A stretch of DNA of 64,000 nt, from assembly GCA_030526665.1 (NCBI GenBank), contig JAUNCI010000002.1, positions 36,395 to 100,394 on the forward strand. The letters are read 5' to 3'. Below, in pieces: positions 8,479 through 17,871 of the stretch (position 1 is its first letter; each line of letters starts with the position of its first letter). The stretch is from Eubacteriales bacterium. GTDB lineage: Bacteria; Bacillota; Clostridia; Lachnospirales; Lachnospiraceae. Made by a program: the position numbers and the translations under genes. Below the pieces are notes generated by a model. The model did no database searches and was not told the DNA's origin. It saw only the letters and a list, made by a program, of their open reading frames with translations.

Positions 8479-9648
8479 ATGAAGGAATACAAGCGTATCA
8501 AAGCGCTGATTTCCCTGGATGCGATCCGGGAAAACTTCGAGAACATGAGAAAAAATATTGACCCGAATACACAGATGATTGCCGTCATCAAGGCCGATGG
8601 TTATGGACATGGTGCGGTTCAGATCATGAAAATGATTCATGATTATCCATATATCTGGGGATTTGCTGCAGCAACTGCACAGGAGGCACTTGAACTTCGC
8701 AAAGCGGGTGCAAAAAAACCAATCCTTATTTTGGGACTTGTGTTTCAGGAATATATGGAAGAACTGGCAGAACAGGAAATCCGTATTGCGGTAACTTCTT
8801 ACGAAATGGCCTGTCAATATGCGGAGGCAGGAAAACGAATCGGGAAGAAAGTATATATTCATCTTGCTCTCGATACAGGTATGACCCGAATTGGATTTGC
8901 AGATCGTGAAGAAAGTCTTGATGAGATAGGGAAGATTGCGCAGCTGGAAAATCTCGAAATTGAAGGTATGTTTACGCATTTTGCCAGAGCCGATGAATAT
9001 GATCGTGCACCGGCTATGGTGCAGCTTGCACGCTATACTCGTTTTGCTGATGCACTCGAAAACAGAGGGGTACGTCTTCCAATACGTCATTGTTCCAATA
9101 GTGCCGGTATTATACGTGTTTCGGAAGCAAACTTAAATATCGTTCGTGCCGGAATTACAATTTATGGTATTTATCCATCTGATGAAGTAGAAAAAGACAT
9201 TGTGCCGATGAAGCCGGCGATGTCCCTGCTAAGCCATGTATCTTACGTGAAAAAGGTACCTGCCGGTGTTCAGATCAGTTACGGAGGAACATTTGTGACG
9301 AAGCGTGACTCTGTGATTGCAACGATTCCGGTTGGATATGCGGACGGATATCCGAGACTGTTATCTAACAAAGGATGGGTACTGATTCATAGTCAGAAGG
9401 CACCGATATGCGGTCGTGTCTGTATGGACCAGTTTATGGTAGATGTAACGGATATTCCCGATGTAAAAGCAGAGGATGAAGTTATCCTGATGGGCAAATC
9501 CGGTGATGAAGAGATTACAGTGGATCTGCTTGGCGAATTGTCTGGCAGATTTCCATATGAATTTGTCTGTGATATCGGAAAACGTGTACCTCGTCTTTAT
9601 ATTCAGAATGGTAAAATTGTAGCAGAATCGACACATTTTGGCTTCTGA
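8479..9648 (+). CDS. alr: Alanine racemase
   Basis: The 389-residue PLP enzyme interconverts L- and D-alanine and supplies D-alanine for peptidoglycan. The PLP lysine is K38 in VIKADGYGHG. The barrel carries LDTGMTRIGF and HFARADE. RAGITIYGIYPS, ISYGGTFV (catalytic tyrosine region) and GRVCMDQFMVD lie in the C-terminal half. Length and order are normal for the family. It begins 4 bases after nnr; AGGAG at 8461-8465 lies inside the end of nnr. Downstream cell-wall genes in the window use its product, but the enzyme is a general housekeeping one. Confidence 0.96.
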   Translation: MKEYKRIKALISLDAIRENFENMRKNIDPNTQMIAVIKADGYGHGAVQIMKMIHDYPYIWGFAAATAQEALELRKAGAKKPILILGLVFQEYMEELAEQEIRIAVTSYEMACQYAEAGKRIGKKVYIHLALDTGMTRIGFADREESLDEIGKIAQLENLEIEGMFTHFARADEYDRAPAMVQLARYTRFADALENRGVRLPIRHCSNSAGIIRVSEANLNIVRAGITIYGIYPSDEVEKDIVPMKPAMSLLSHVSYVKKVPAGVQISYGGTFVTKRDSVIATIPVGYADGYPRLLSNKGWVLIHSQKAPICGRVCMDQFMVDVTDIPDVKAEDEVILMGKSGDEEITVDLLGELSGRFPYEFVCDIGKRVPRLYIQNGKIVAESTHFGF

Positions 9649-9708
9649 TATATCAGCTGTATTCCGTTTGAAACGAGATGCCAAAACAGTAAAGAATAAG
9701 TCGTTGCC

Positions 9709-9737
9709 TTGACGAAAGAAATGGAAAGTGTTATATT
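9709..9737 (+). promoter_or_regulatory. Promoter of the CBS/CorC-like gene
   Basis: TTGACG (9709-9714) and TATATT (9732-9737) are spaced by 17 bases. The start codon at 9777 follows with AAAGGAG between, which makes this a convincing sigma-A promoter. Confidence 0.7.
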
Positions 9738-9776
9738 TTTTCAGTGATTTTATGATATAAAGGAGCTATTAAAAAT

Positions 9777-10637
9777 ATGGACGATGATAGTCAGAAAACC
9801 CATTGGTTAACAAAAATGAAAGATCTCTTTGGGGGCGGGCTAAATCAGAATTCAGATTCTATGACAGAAAAAGAAATTCTGTCGATGGTTGACGAAGCGC
9901 ATGAACAAGGTGTAATCGAAGAAAACGAAGCGGAGATGATTCAGAACATTATGACATTCGGTGATACGGATGCACATGATATTATGACTCATCGAAAAGA
10001 TATCGTCGCATTCGAAGATACGGTAACCCTTCAGGAAGTAATTGATCGAATGTTCGAAGAAGGATATTCGCGTTACCCGGTTTATCAGGAAAGCATTGAT
10101 AATATCATAGGTATTATTCATTATAAAGATGCTTTGAAATTTTATACAAAAAATGCCTGGGCGAAATTTAAAACACTTCAGGAACTGCCTGGATTAATTC
10201 GACAGGTTGCTTATATTCCCGAAACGAGAGCAATTGCTGATCTGATTCGTGCCATGCAGGCCAAAAAAGTTCATATGGCAGTAGTAATCGATGAATACGG
10301 ACAGACAGCCGGTCTTGTCTGTATGGAAGATATCCTGGAAGAAATCGTCGGAGAAATACAGGATGAGTATGATGACGATGAAATTATGATTCGAAAACAG
10401 CGGGATAATAGTGTAATGATCGATGGTCTTGCTCAGCTCGAAGATGTACAGGAACGTTTGCAGATCGATTTCGGCGATGTAGATGTTGAAACACTGAATG
10501 GATACTTAACATCGATTCTTGGTCATATTCCGACAGAAGAAGACCTGGATCAGGTGATTTGCGCAAACGGATATCGTTTTACGATTACTTCTCTCGGCGA
10601 CAAAACCATCGGAATGGTGAAAGCGGAAAAAATATAA
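9777..10637 (+). CDS. CBS-pair / CorC-HlyC domain protein (CorC/TlyC family)
   Basis: The 286-residue soluble protein has an acidic N-terminal segment with EIEN-like EENEAEMIQNIM, then a CBS pair (about residues 60-185; DIMTHRKDIVAFE begins the first, VVIDEYGQTAGLV lies in the second). It ends in a CorC_HlyC domain (about 200-284). The family is linked to magnesium/cobalt export and is often mislabelled hemolysin C. The N-terminal DUF21 membrane domain of the larger CNNM/YhdP relatives is absent, so it is the short CorC form. It has its own promoter and stands between alr and yebC. The substrate is not known. Confidence 0.85.
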   Translation: MDDDSQKTHWLTKMKDLFGGGLNQNSDSMTEKEILSMVDEAHEQGVIEENEAEMIQNIMTFGDTDAHDIMTHRKDIVAFEDTVTLQEVIDRMFEEGYSRYPVYQESIDNIIGIIHYKDALKFYTKNAWAKFKTLQELPGLIRQVAYIPETRAIADLIRAMQAKKVHMAVVIDEYGQTAGLVCMEDILEEIVGEIQDEYDDDEIMIRKQRDNSVMIDGLAQLEDVQERLQIDFGDVDVETLNGYLTSILGHIPTEEDLDQVICANGYRFTITSLGDKTIGMVKAEKI

Positions 10638-10729
10638 ATTATATATTTTTTAAACGATTCCAAATAGCAGCATTATATTTAAACTTATTAATAATATAAA
10701 ATAGAAATCAAAGACAAAGGAGATATAAT

Positions 10730-11458
10730 ATGTCAGGACATTCAAAGTTTGCAAATATTAAGCATAAGAAAGAGAAAAACGATGCGAAAAAAGGTAAAAT
10801 CTTTACCGTAATCGGTCGTGAAATCGTTATGGCTGTAAAAGCCGGCGGTCCGGATCCAAGCAACAACGGTAAGCTTCGTGATGTTATCGCAAAAGCAAAA
10901 GCAAACAATATGCCAAATGATACAATTGAACGTGGTATCAAAAAAGCTGCAGGTGCTGATTCTGCTGATAACTACGAAAAAATCGTATACGAAGGCTATG
11001 GACCAAAAGGTGTTGCAATTATCGTTGAAACACTTACCGACAACAAAAATCGTACAGCCGGAAATGTAAGAAGTGCATTTACAAAAGGCTATGGAAGTAT
11101 TGGAACACCGGGATGTGTTTCTTTCATGTTCGATGAAAAAGGACAGATTATCATTGATAAAGAAGAATGTGAAATGGATGCGGATGAGCTTATGATGCTT
11201 GCTCTTGATGCAGGTGCAGAAGACTTCGTTGAAGAAGAAGATAGCTATGAAGTTCTCACTTCACCGGATGATTTTGGTGCAGTTCGTGAAGCTCTGGAAA
11301 AAGAAGGCGTTCCGCTTCTGGAAGCAGAAGTTGCAATGATCCCACAGACATATGTAGAGCTTACCAGTGAACAGGATATCAAGGATCTGAACAAAACTCT
11401 GGATTTGCTTGATGACGATGATGACGTAACAAATGTTTGGCATAACTGGGATGAATAA
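10730..11458 (+). CDS. yebC: YebC/PmpR (TACO1) family protein
   Basis: The 242-residue protein starts [18 protein letters not shown], the family signature, followed by [10 protein letters not shown] and [14 protein letters not shown]. The length and the three-domain acidic layout match YebC. Members were described as DNA-binding regulators; more recent work on relatives points to a role in translation of difficult sequences, as for mitochondrial TACO1. AAAGGAG (10716-10722) precedes ATG 10730. It is unlinked in function to its neighbours as far as the sequence shows. Confidence 0.95.
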   Translation: MSGHSKFANIKHKKEKNDAKKGKIFTVIGREIVMAVKAGGPDPSNNGKLRDVIAKAKANNMPNDTIERGIKKAAGADSADNYEKIVYEGYGPKGVAIIVETLTDNKNRTAGNVRSAFTKGYGSIGTPGCVSFMFDEKGQIIIDKEECEMDADELMMLALDAGAEDFVEEEDSYEVLTSPDDFGAVREALEKEGVPLLEAEVAMIPQTYVELTSEQDIKDLNKTLDLLDDDDDVTNVWHNWDE

Positions 11459-11493
11459 TTTTAAAGATAATTTGTCATTAAGTTGCAAAACAA

Positions 11494-11522
11494 TTGATAA
11501 TAAGGCCAAACAATGTTAAAAT
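11494..11522 (+). promoter_or_regulatory. Promoter of nfnAB
   Basis: TTGATA (11494-11499) and TAAAAT (11517-11522) are spaced by 17 bases, about 85 bases before the nfnA start. The match to consensus is good. Confidence 0.6.
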
Positions 11523-11530
11523 TATATAAA

Positions 11531-11565
11531 TATGTATGTTACGTCAGGTAAAAAGTACATACATA
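11531..11565 (+). repeat. 9-bp inverted repeat in the nfnAB leader
   Basis: TATGTATGT (11531-11539) and ACATACATA (11557-11565) are perfect inverted copies separated by 17 bases. They lie just downstream of the predicted -10. The A-rich sequence after them is not a terminator on the plus strand, so an operator or leader hairpin is more likely. Confidence 0.6.
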
Positions 11566-11608
11566 AAAAACACAAAAAATGATGTTTTTTCAGGAGAGGA
11601 GAGATGAT

Positions 11609-12496
11609 ATGTATAAGATCTTAAGAGCAGAAATGCTTGCTTCCAACATCTATCTCATGGATGTAGAAGCACCGCGTGTTGCAGAAAACTGCCAGCCGGG
11701 ACAATTTGTAATCGTTAAACTTGATGAAAAAGGTGAAAGAATTCCTCTTACAATCTGTGACTATGATAGAGAAAAAGGAACGATCACTATCGTATTCCAG
11801 CCTATCGGAGCATCTACAAATAAATTTGCTGCATTAAAAGCAGGAGATTCATTCCGTGATTTCGTTGGACCACTTGGATGTCCTTCTGAGCTCGTTACAG
11901 ATGATCTCGAAGAAGTGAAAAAGAAAAAAATCCTTTTCGTTGGCGGCGGTGTTGGTACAGCTCCTGTATATCCTCAGGTTAAATGGCTCCATGAACATGG
12001 AATTGACGCTGATGTAATTATCGGTTCCAAAACAAAAGATCTTTTGATTCTCGAAAAAGAAATGGAAGCTGTTGCAGGAAATTATTATCCATGTACAGAC
12101 GATGGTTCTTATGGTCATGCAGGTATGGTTACAACTATGATCGAAGAACTTGTAGAAAAAGGAAATAAATACGATGTTTGTATCGCAATCGGTCCAATGA
12201 TCATGATGAAATTCTGTTGTCTGATGACAAAGAAACTTGGCATTCCTACAATTGTAAGTATGAACCCGATCATGGTTGATGGTACAGGTATGTGTGGTGC
12301 ATGTCGTCTGATCGTAGGTGATGAAATTAAATTTGCCTGCGTAGATGGACCTGAATTTGACGGACATCTCGTTGACTTTGATAACGCAATGAAGAGACAG
12401 CAGACATATAAGACAGCTGAAGGCCGCGCTATGCTGAAGTTACAGGAAGGTGACACACATCACGGCGGATGTGGCAATTGTGGAGGTGACAAATAA
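11609..12496 (+). CDS. nfnA: NADH-dependent ferredoxin:NADP+ oxidoreductase, small subunit (NfnA)
   Basis: The 295-residue protein is a ferredoxin-NADP reductase-type flavoprotein: FAD-binding barrel (about 1-100, with PLTICDYD), then a nucleotide domain with FVGGGVGTAPVYPQ. A [2Fe-2S] region follows, with GTGMCGACR and a later FAC. With NfnB it forms the electron-bifurcating enzyme that couples NADH, reduced ferredoxin and two NADP+. The older annotation is sulfide dehydrogenase or glutamate synthase small subunit. GAGGAG at 11596-11601 supports ATG 11609, and the next gene overlaps by one base. The C-terminus ends in a Gly/Cys-rich GGCGNCGGDK tail whose role I do not know. Confidence 0.9.
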   Translation: MYKILRAEMLASNIYLMDVEAPRVAENCQPGQFVIVKLDEKGERIPLTICDYDREKGTITIVFQPIGASTNKFAALKAGDSFRDFVGPLGCPSELVTDDLEEVKKKKILFVGGGVGTAPVYPQVKWLHEHGIDADVIIGSKTKDLLILEKEMEAVAGNYYPCTDDGSYGHAGMVTTMIEELVEKGNKYDVCIAIGPMIMMKFCCLMTKKLGIPTIVSMNPIMVDGTGMCGACRLIVGDEIKFACVDGPEFDGHLVDFDNAMKRQQTYKTAEGRAMLKLQEGDTHHGGCGNCGGDK

Positions 12497-13887
12497 TGGC
12501 AGTTGACGTATTAAAAAGAATTCCTGTAAGAGAACAGGATCCAAAGGTTAGAGCGACAAACTTCGATGAAGTTTGCTATGGATATAACAAAGAAGAAGCA
12601 ATGGATGAAGCAAGCCGTTGTCTTGGATGTAAAAAAGCAAAATGTATCGAAGGATGTCCGGTATCCATCAACATTCCTGCATTTATCGCTGAAGTAAAAG
12701 AAGGAAATTTCGAAGCTGCATATGATGTTATCGGATTATCTTCTGCACTTCCTGCTATCTGCGGTCGTGTTTGTCCGCAGGAGTCACAGTGTGAAAGCCG
12801 TTGTATCCGTGGTATCAAAGGCGAAGCCGTTTCTATCGGTAAACTGGAAAGATTCGTTGCAGATTATGCCCTGGAAAACAACATTATGCCGAAAAAAGCA
12901 GAAGTGAAAAACGGACATAAAGTTGCTGTTATCGGTTCCGGTCCTTCCGGTCTTACATGTGCCGGTGACCTTGCAAAACTTGGATATGATGTAACTGTAT
13001 TTGAAGCACTTCACGAACTTGGCGGTGTACTTGCTTATGGTATTCCGGAATTCCGTCTTCCAAAACAGAAAGTTGTAGCAAAAGAAATTGACAAAGTTAA
13101 AGAACTTGGCGTTAAATTCGAAACAAACGTAATCATTGGTAAATCTACAACGATCGATCAGCTTCTTGAAGAAGAAAAATTTGAAGCTATCTTTATCGGA
13201 TCCGGTGCAGGACTTCCAATGTTTATGGGTATCCCTGGAGAGACAGCAAACGGTGTATTCTCTGCAAATGAATACCTGACAAGAAGCAACCTTATGAAAG
13301 CTTTCAATCCGGAATACGATACACCTATTTCAGCAGGCACAAAAGTTTGTGTTGTTGGTGGTGGTAACGTAGCTATGGATGCAGCCAGAACAGCACTTCG
13401 TCTTGGCGCTGAAGTACACGTTGTATATCGTCGTAGCGAAGCTGAACTTCCGGCACGTGTGGAAGAAGTTCATCATGCAAAAGAAGAAGGAATTATCTTC
13501 GATCTTCTTACAAACCCTACAGAAATCCTTGTTAATGAAGCAGGATGGGTAGCCGGTATGAAATGCGTGAAGATGGAACTTGGTGAGCCGGATGCATCAG
13601 GCAGAAGACGTCCTGTAGCAGTTCCTGGTTCTGAGTTTGTAATTGACTGTGATACCGTTATCATGTCACTTGGAACATCTCCAAACCCATTGATTTCTTC
13701 AACAACAGCCGGTCTTGATGTAAACAAGAGAAGATGTATCGTTGCATCTGAAGAAAATGGTCAGACAAGTAAAGCTGCTGTATTCGCAGGCGGTGATGCT
13801 GTAACAGGTGCTGCTACAGTTATCCTTGCTATGGGTGCAGGAAAAGCCGGTGCAAAAGGAATTCATGAATTTCTTTCTGCAAAATAA
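12496..13887 (+). CDS. nfnB: NADH-dependent ferredoxin:NADP+ oxidoreductase, large subunit (NfnB)
   Basis: The 463-residue protein resembles the glutamate synthase small chain. The N-terminal domain carries the cysteines of two [4Fe-4S] clusters (CLGCKKAKCIEGCP near residue 42, CGRVCPQESQCESRC near residue 90). Two Rossmann domains follow (VIGSGPSGLTCAGDL for FAD, VVGGGNVAMDAARTA for NADP). No large glutamate synthase subunit is encoded nearby, and the partner is NfnA, so the bifurcating transhydrogenase is the better call than glutamate synthase. GGAGGTGA at 12482-12489 lies within nfnA and drives coupled translation from ATG 12496. Confidence 0.92.
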   Translation: MAVDVLKRIPVREQDPKVRATNFDEVCYGYNKEEAMDEASRCLGCKKAKCIEGCPVSINIPAFIAEVKEGNFEAAYDVIGLSSALPAICGRVCPQESQCESRCIRGIKGEAVSIGKLERFVADYALENNIMPKKAEVKNGHKVAVIGSGPSGLTCAGDLAKLGYDVTVFEALHELGGVLAYGIPEFRLPKQKVVAKEIDKVKELGVKFETNVIIGKSTTIDQLLEEEKFEAIFIGSGAGLPMFMGIPGETANGVFSANEYLTRSNLMKAFNPEYDTPISAGTKVCVVGGGNVAMDAARTALRLGAEVHVVYRRSEAELPARVEEVHHAKEEGIIFDLLTNPTEILVNEAGWVAGMKCVKMELGEPDASGRRRPVAVPGSEFVIDCDTVIMSLGTSPNPLISSTTAGLDVNKRRCIVASEENGQTSKAAVFAGGDAVTGAATVILAMGAGKAGAKGIHEFLSAK

Positions 13888-13938
13888 AAAAATAATATAT
13901 TCAATCGTTGATTTAATATAGTTATCAGATATCATTTC

Positions 13939-13970
13939 ATCCCCCATGTTTATGCATGGGGGATTTTCTT
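13939..13970 (+). terminator. Terminator of nfnAB
   Basis: The perfect 10-bp stem ATCCCCCATG / CATGGGGGAT has a 6-base loop and is followed by TTTCTT. Confidence 0.92.
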
Positions 13971-13997
13971 GTTCACTCTTGACAGATGTGATATAAT
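13969..13997 (+). promoter_or_regulatory. Promoter of the uppP-like gene (extended -10)
   Basis: TTGTTC (13969-13974) and TATAAT (13992-13997) have a 17-base spacer, and the -10 is preceded by TGA, giving an extended -10. Transcription would begin near 14004, which rules out the in-frame GTG at 14007 as the start of the next gene. Confidence 0.65.
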
Positions 13998-14039
13998 ATT
14001 TAGTTAGTGAACATTGTTTTCTCAGAAAGGGAAGTACCT

Positions 14040-14921
14040 ATGTCAGGATTATTTGCTATATTTGCCGGTGTGATTCAAGGCTTGCTTGAAGTATTTCCGG
14101 TAAGCAGTTTTGGTCATATTATTGTATTGGCATCCTTTATGGATATCGAGATCGTAGGAGGTGTGTTGTTTGAAAGCATGCTTCATTTAGGCTCTATGGT
14201 CGCAATTATTTTATATTTCAAAAAAGATTTCAAAAAAATAGGGGAAGAGTTTATTGGTTTATGTCTTGATATTTTTAATAACATCATGAAATTTATCAAG
14301 AATAAGCGTACAGGTTCTCATTATGCATATAATGATCTTACTTCGGGAACATACCGCAGATCTACGATATTATTTTTGATTTCGATGCTTCCAACTATGA
14401 TTCTGGGATTTACGGCCAGAAGAATTGTGGCATATTGTTCTGCTTCTACGGTAATGACAGGAATCGGATTTTTACTTACAGCAGTATTTCTGATCGTTAT
14501 CGACTTTAGTAAGGTGGGAGGCAAAAAAACACCACAGCTTGTATCTAATGCAGATGCATTGTGGATCGGTATCATGCAGGGGATTTCTGTATTTCCGGGA
14601 GTATCCAGACTTGGGCTTACGGTTGGAACAGGATTGCTCTGTGGATTTAATTTGAAATTCGCATTCAAGTATTCTTATATGTTAAGTGTTCCGGCTATTT
14701 TTGGAGCGGTTCTTTCGCAACTGGTACATTTTGGCGGTGCGGACATGGACTTTGGGATTATCTTGTTCATACTAGTAGGAACCATTGTTGCCGGAATTAC
14801 GACTTACACGGTGATACGATCTTTCATGAGAATCGTACAGAATGTAAAACTCAGAATATTTGCATTTTATTGTTTCATTATTGGTCTGTTTGTCTTATTC
14901 AGACATTATGGAGCTTTATAG
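14040..14921 (+). CDS. uppP: Undecaprenyl-diphosphatase-like protein (BacA/UppP family)
   Basis: The 293-residue membrane protein has about eight hydrophobic segments and both family motifs: GLLEVFPVSSFGH near residue 17 and FPGVSRLGLT near residue 183. The family removes a phosphate from undecaprenyl diphosphate to recycle the cell-wall lipid carrier. The first motif keeps the second Glu of the usual E-x3-E pair, but the first is Gln. The second motif has SRLG where SRSG is normal. A hydrophilic loop at about residues 88-110 contains RTGSHYAYND. ATG 14040 follows AAAGGGAAG. Family membership is clear; catalytic competence is less certain. Confidence 0.82.
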   Translation: MSGLFAIFAGVIQGLLEVFPVSSFGHIIVLASFMDIEIVGGVLFESMLHLGSMVAIILYFKKDFKKIGEEFIGLCLDIFNNIMKFIKNKRTGSHYAYNDLTSGTYRRSTILFLISMLPTMILGFTARRIVAYCSASTVMTGIGFLLTAVFLIVIDFSKVGGKKTPQLVSNADALWIGIMQGISVFPGVSRLGLTVGTGLLCGFNLKFAFKYSYMLSVPAIFGAVLSQLVHFGGADMDFGIILFILVGTIVAGITTYTVIRSFMRIVQNVKLRIFAFYCFIIGLFVLFRHYGAL

Positions 14922-14994
14922 ATAGAGGAGAAGTCTGTCTTCGGACTTAACCTGAATTTTAAATAGAAGTTTTTATTTGAGAGGGGAATTATTT

Positions 14995-17856
14995 ATGGCA
15001 TCAACTCGAAAAAAATCGAGTAATCAAAGATCAAAGAAAGATGATTCTTTTGTTAACGGTTTTCAGACTGAGATTATCTTACTGATTATATTTGCAGCCT
15101 GTGTGATTATGATGGTAAGTGTTTTGGGAATGGGAGGTACCGTTGGCGTTGCAATCCGAAACTTTTTGTTTGGCACAATGGGTGTGCTGGCATATCTTTT
15201 TCCTATTCTGATCTTTATTGGTTTCGGATTTATTCTTTCCAATCGTACAAATATAGTTGCATATAAAAAGCTGCTGGCATCAATTGTTTTGTTTATATTT
15301 CTTTGTGCTTTTTTGCAGCTTGCAATGGAAGGGTTTTCAAACAGTACAATGCTCGCAGATTATTATGATCTCAGTGCGGCTTATTATACCGGCGGCGGAG
15401 TCATCGGCGGAGCAATCTGTATGACAATTACTTCCTGGCTCGGTTTATTTTGCAGTTATGTAATTTATATTCTCGTAATTGTAATCTGTCTGATTTTGAT
15501 CACTCAGAAATCATTTTTCTCTTTTATCAATAAGGTTGTTCAGTCTATCAATGAGTCTGCCAGAAACAGACATGAACAGTATATGGAAAGACAGCCGGAA
15601 AGAGATGAACGTCGTGAATTAAAAAAACAACAGCGTCAGCTTCAGAGACAGCGAAAGGAAGCAGAGCGTACACGCAGACTTCGTGAAAAAATTGAAGAGG
15701 AACGAATACTTGCTGAAGATTCCGATGATTTTAGGGAAGAAAAAATTGCCGGAAAACAGAAAGCGAAAGCACAGTCGAAAAACAAGTTAAATCGCAAAAC
15801 AAAAAAAGCAGAAGTAAAAAAACCTGCATTTCTGGAAGGCACTAAATTGGAACCCAGAACAGAAGATGCTGCTTCAAATGGTGCTGAGGTAATTGAACCG
15901 CTAACCGAAGACCAGGATGAAGAGTTTTATGATGAAACAACGGATATTTCAACGTTAAGCGTAGATACAAAAGAGACAAATCAGGGACAATTGGAATTTA
16001 AGATTCACAGATCTGCACCGGCTGAATATGTTGAAGAGCCGATTGAGGAATCTTATAACGAACCGGTTAACGAATTATATGTGGAATCGTATGAAGAGTC
16101 GCAGGAAGAACCATTTATAGAAACTACATCGTCTCAGATCGTATCTGAACCGCAGCCTGAAGAAGTGATTCCGGCTTATGCCGAAGAGAGTTTTAAGCCT
16201 GTACAGGAAACTTCAAGAGGGATATCTGCAGTTCAGAAATCGGTGGAAGTAAGTCCGGAACCAATAGCAGAAGTGCAGGAACAGCCTGCACAGACAAGAC
16301 AGCCTTCCAAGAATCCGAAATCTTCTGCTGCAGAAATCAGTTCCGGAATTAAAAATATACAACATGAAATAGAAGACAAAGATGTACCGGAAAAACCATA
16401 TGTCTATCCTCCGTTAAATCTTATGAAGAGAGGAGATCGACAGGCACAGGGAGACTCGGATGAATATCTGAAAAAAACGGCAATGAAGCTGCAGGAGGTT
16501 CTTCGAACATTTAACGTAAATGTAACCGTAACAAATGTCAGCTGTGGTCCAACCGTTACACGATTTGAATTACAGCCGGAAATGGGTGTAAAGGTCAGCA
16601 AGATTCTGAGCCTTGCCGATGATATTAAATTGAATCTGGCAACACCGGATATTCGTATTGAAGCACCGATTCCGGGAAAAGCTGCCGTGGGTATTGAGGT
16701 TCCGAACAAAACCGTCAGTGCCGTTGTTCTGCGTGACCTTCTGGAATCGCAGGAATTCAAAAATGCACCATCGAAACTTTCCTTTGCCGTTGGTAAAGAT
16801 ATTGCCGGTAAAGTAGTAGTGGCAGATATAGCAAAAATGCCGCATTTACTAATTGCCGGAGCAACAGGATCCGGTAAATCGGTATGTATCAATACACTGA
16901 TCATCAGTATCCTGTATAAGGCTTCGCCAAAAGAAGTAAAACTGATCATGATCGACCCGAAGGTTGTAGAGCTGAGTGTATACAATGGTATTCCTCACCT
17001 GCTGATTCCGGTTGTTACCGATCCAAAGAAAGCCTCCGGTGCTTTAAACTGGGCTGTTAATGAAATGACATCGCGTTATAACACTTTTGCGGAATATCAT
17101 GTACGAAATCTCGCAGAATATAACAAAAAAATCGATCAGCTTCCGGAAGTTGAAGGCGAGAAAAAACCGGAAAAATTACCGCAGATCGTCATTATTGTAG
17201 ACGAGCTTGCCGATTTGATGATGGTTGCTCCAGGCGAAGTCGAAGATGCAATTTGCCGACTTGCTCAGCTTGCCAGAGCGGCAGGTATTCATTTGATTAT
17301 TGCTACACAGAGACCATCCGTAAATGTCATTACCGGTCTCATTAAAGCCAATATGCCATCGCGTATTGCATTCTCTGTTTCACAGGGGGTAGATTCCAGA
17401 ACGATTTTGGATATGAATGGTGCAGAGAAACTGCTTGGTAAAGGCGACATGCTATTCTATCCACAGGGATACCAGAAACCGGCCAGATTGCAGGGCGCAT
17501 TTGTTCCGGATGAGGAAGTCAGTGATATTGCGCAGTTTTTATCAAACAAAAATCCAATCGTGGGTCATAATGATGAAATCGTGAAACAGATCAACAGTGC
17601 TTCCTTTGGCAGCAGTGCTGCGGGCGGAGCAGATGATTATGATGCGCTGTTTGTTGATGCAGGTAAATTTATTATTCAAAAAGATAAAGCCTCTATCGGT
17701 ATGCTGCAGCGTATGTTTAAAATCGGTTTCAATCGTGCCGCTCGTATTATGGACCAGCTTTGTGATGCCGGAGTCGTAGGGCCGGAAGAAGGAACAAAGC
17801 CTAGAAAAGTCATTATGGTGATGGAAGAGTTTGAAAATTTTGTAGAAAATATGTAA
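14995..17856 (+). CDS. ftsK: DNA translocase FtsK/SpoIIIE
   Basis: The 953-residue protein has four membrane segments (about residues 20-185), then a long charged Glu/Gln/Pro-rich linker (about 190-465). The alpha-beta motor domain carries Walker A GATGSGKSV near residue 622 and Walker B VIIVDELADLMM. The C-terminal winged gamma domain (about 890-953, SIGMLQRMFKIGFNRAARIM) reads KOPS-like or SRS-like polarity sequences. It pumps DNA through the division or sporulation septum. Whether it plays the FtsK or SpoIIIE role cannot be told. GAGGGG at 14981-14986 supports ATG 14995. The gene starts 73 bases after uppP. Confidence 0.94.
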   Translation: MASTRKKSSNQRSKKDDSFVNGFQTEIILLIIFAACVIMMVSVLGMGGTVGVAIRNFLFGTMGVLAYLFPILIFIGFGFILSNRTNIVAYKKLLASIVLFIFLCAFLQLAMEGFSNSTMLADYYDLSAAYYTGGGVIGGAICMTITSWLGLFCSYVIYILVIVICLILITQKSFFSFINKVVQSINESARNRHEQYMERQPERDERRELKKQQRQLQRQRKEAERTRRLREKIEEERILAEDSDDFREEKIAGKQKAKAQSKNKLNRKTKKAEVKKPAFLEGTKLEPRTEDAASNGAEVIEPLTEDQDEEFYDETTDISTLSVDTKETNQGQLEFKIHRSAPAEYVEEPIEESYNEPVNELYVESYEESQEEPFIETTSSQIVSEPQPEEVIPAYAEESFKPVQETSRGISAVQKSVEVSPEPIAEVQEQPAQTRQPSKNPKSSAAEISSGIKNIQHEIEDKDVPEKPYVYPPLNLMKRGDRQAQGDSDEYLKKTAMKLQEVLRTFNVNVTVTNVSCGPTVTRFELQPEMGVKVSKILSLADDIKLNLATPDIRIEAPIPGKAAVGIEVPNKTVSAVVLRDLLESQEFKNAPSKLSFAVGKDIAGKVVVADIAKMPHLLIAGATGSGKSVCINTLIISILYKASPKEVKLIMIDPKVVELSVYNGIPHLLIPVVTDPKKASGALNWAVNEMTSRYNTFAEYHVRNLAEYNKKIDQLPEVEGEKKPEKLPQIVIIVDELADLMMVAPGEVEDAICRLAQLARAAGIHLIIATQRPSVNVITGLIKANMPSRIAFSVSQGVDSRTILDMNGAEKLLGKGDMLFYPQGYQKPARLQGAFVPDEEVSDIAQFLSNKNPIVGHNDEIVKQINSASFGSSAAGGADDYDALFVDAGKFIIQKDKASIGMLQRMFKIGFNRAARIMDQLCDAGVVGPEEGTKPRKVIMVMEEFENFVENM

Positions 17857-17871
17857 CTTGAAAGAAAAATT

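Noticed and set aside
9777-10637. CorC-like protein as a hemolysin
   Set aside because: The hemolysin label for HlyC/TlyC relatives is historical. The CBS pair and CorC domain point to ion-transport regulation, and no toxin feature is visible.
11494-11513. TTGATAA-N6-CAAACAA over the nfnAB promoter as a Rex box
   Set aside because: The half sites are two bases farther apart than in the known 18-base Rex operator, and the right arm matches poorly. It is not strong enough to list as a site.
12496-13887. NfnB as the small subunit of glutamate synthase
   Set aside because: The large glutamate synthase subunit is missing and the immediate partner is an NfnA-type flavoprotein, so the bifurcating transhydrogenase is the better match.
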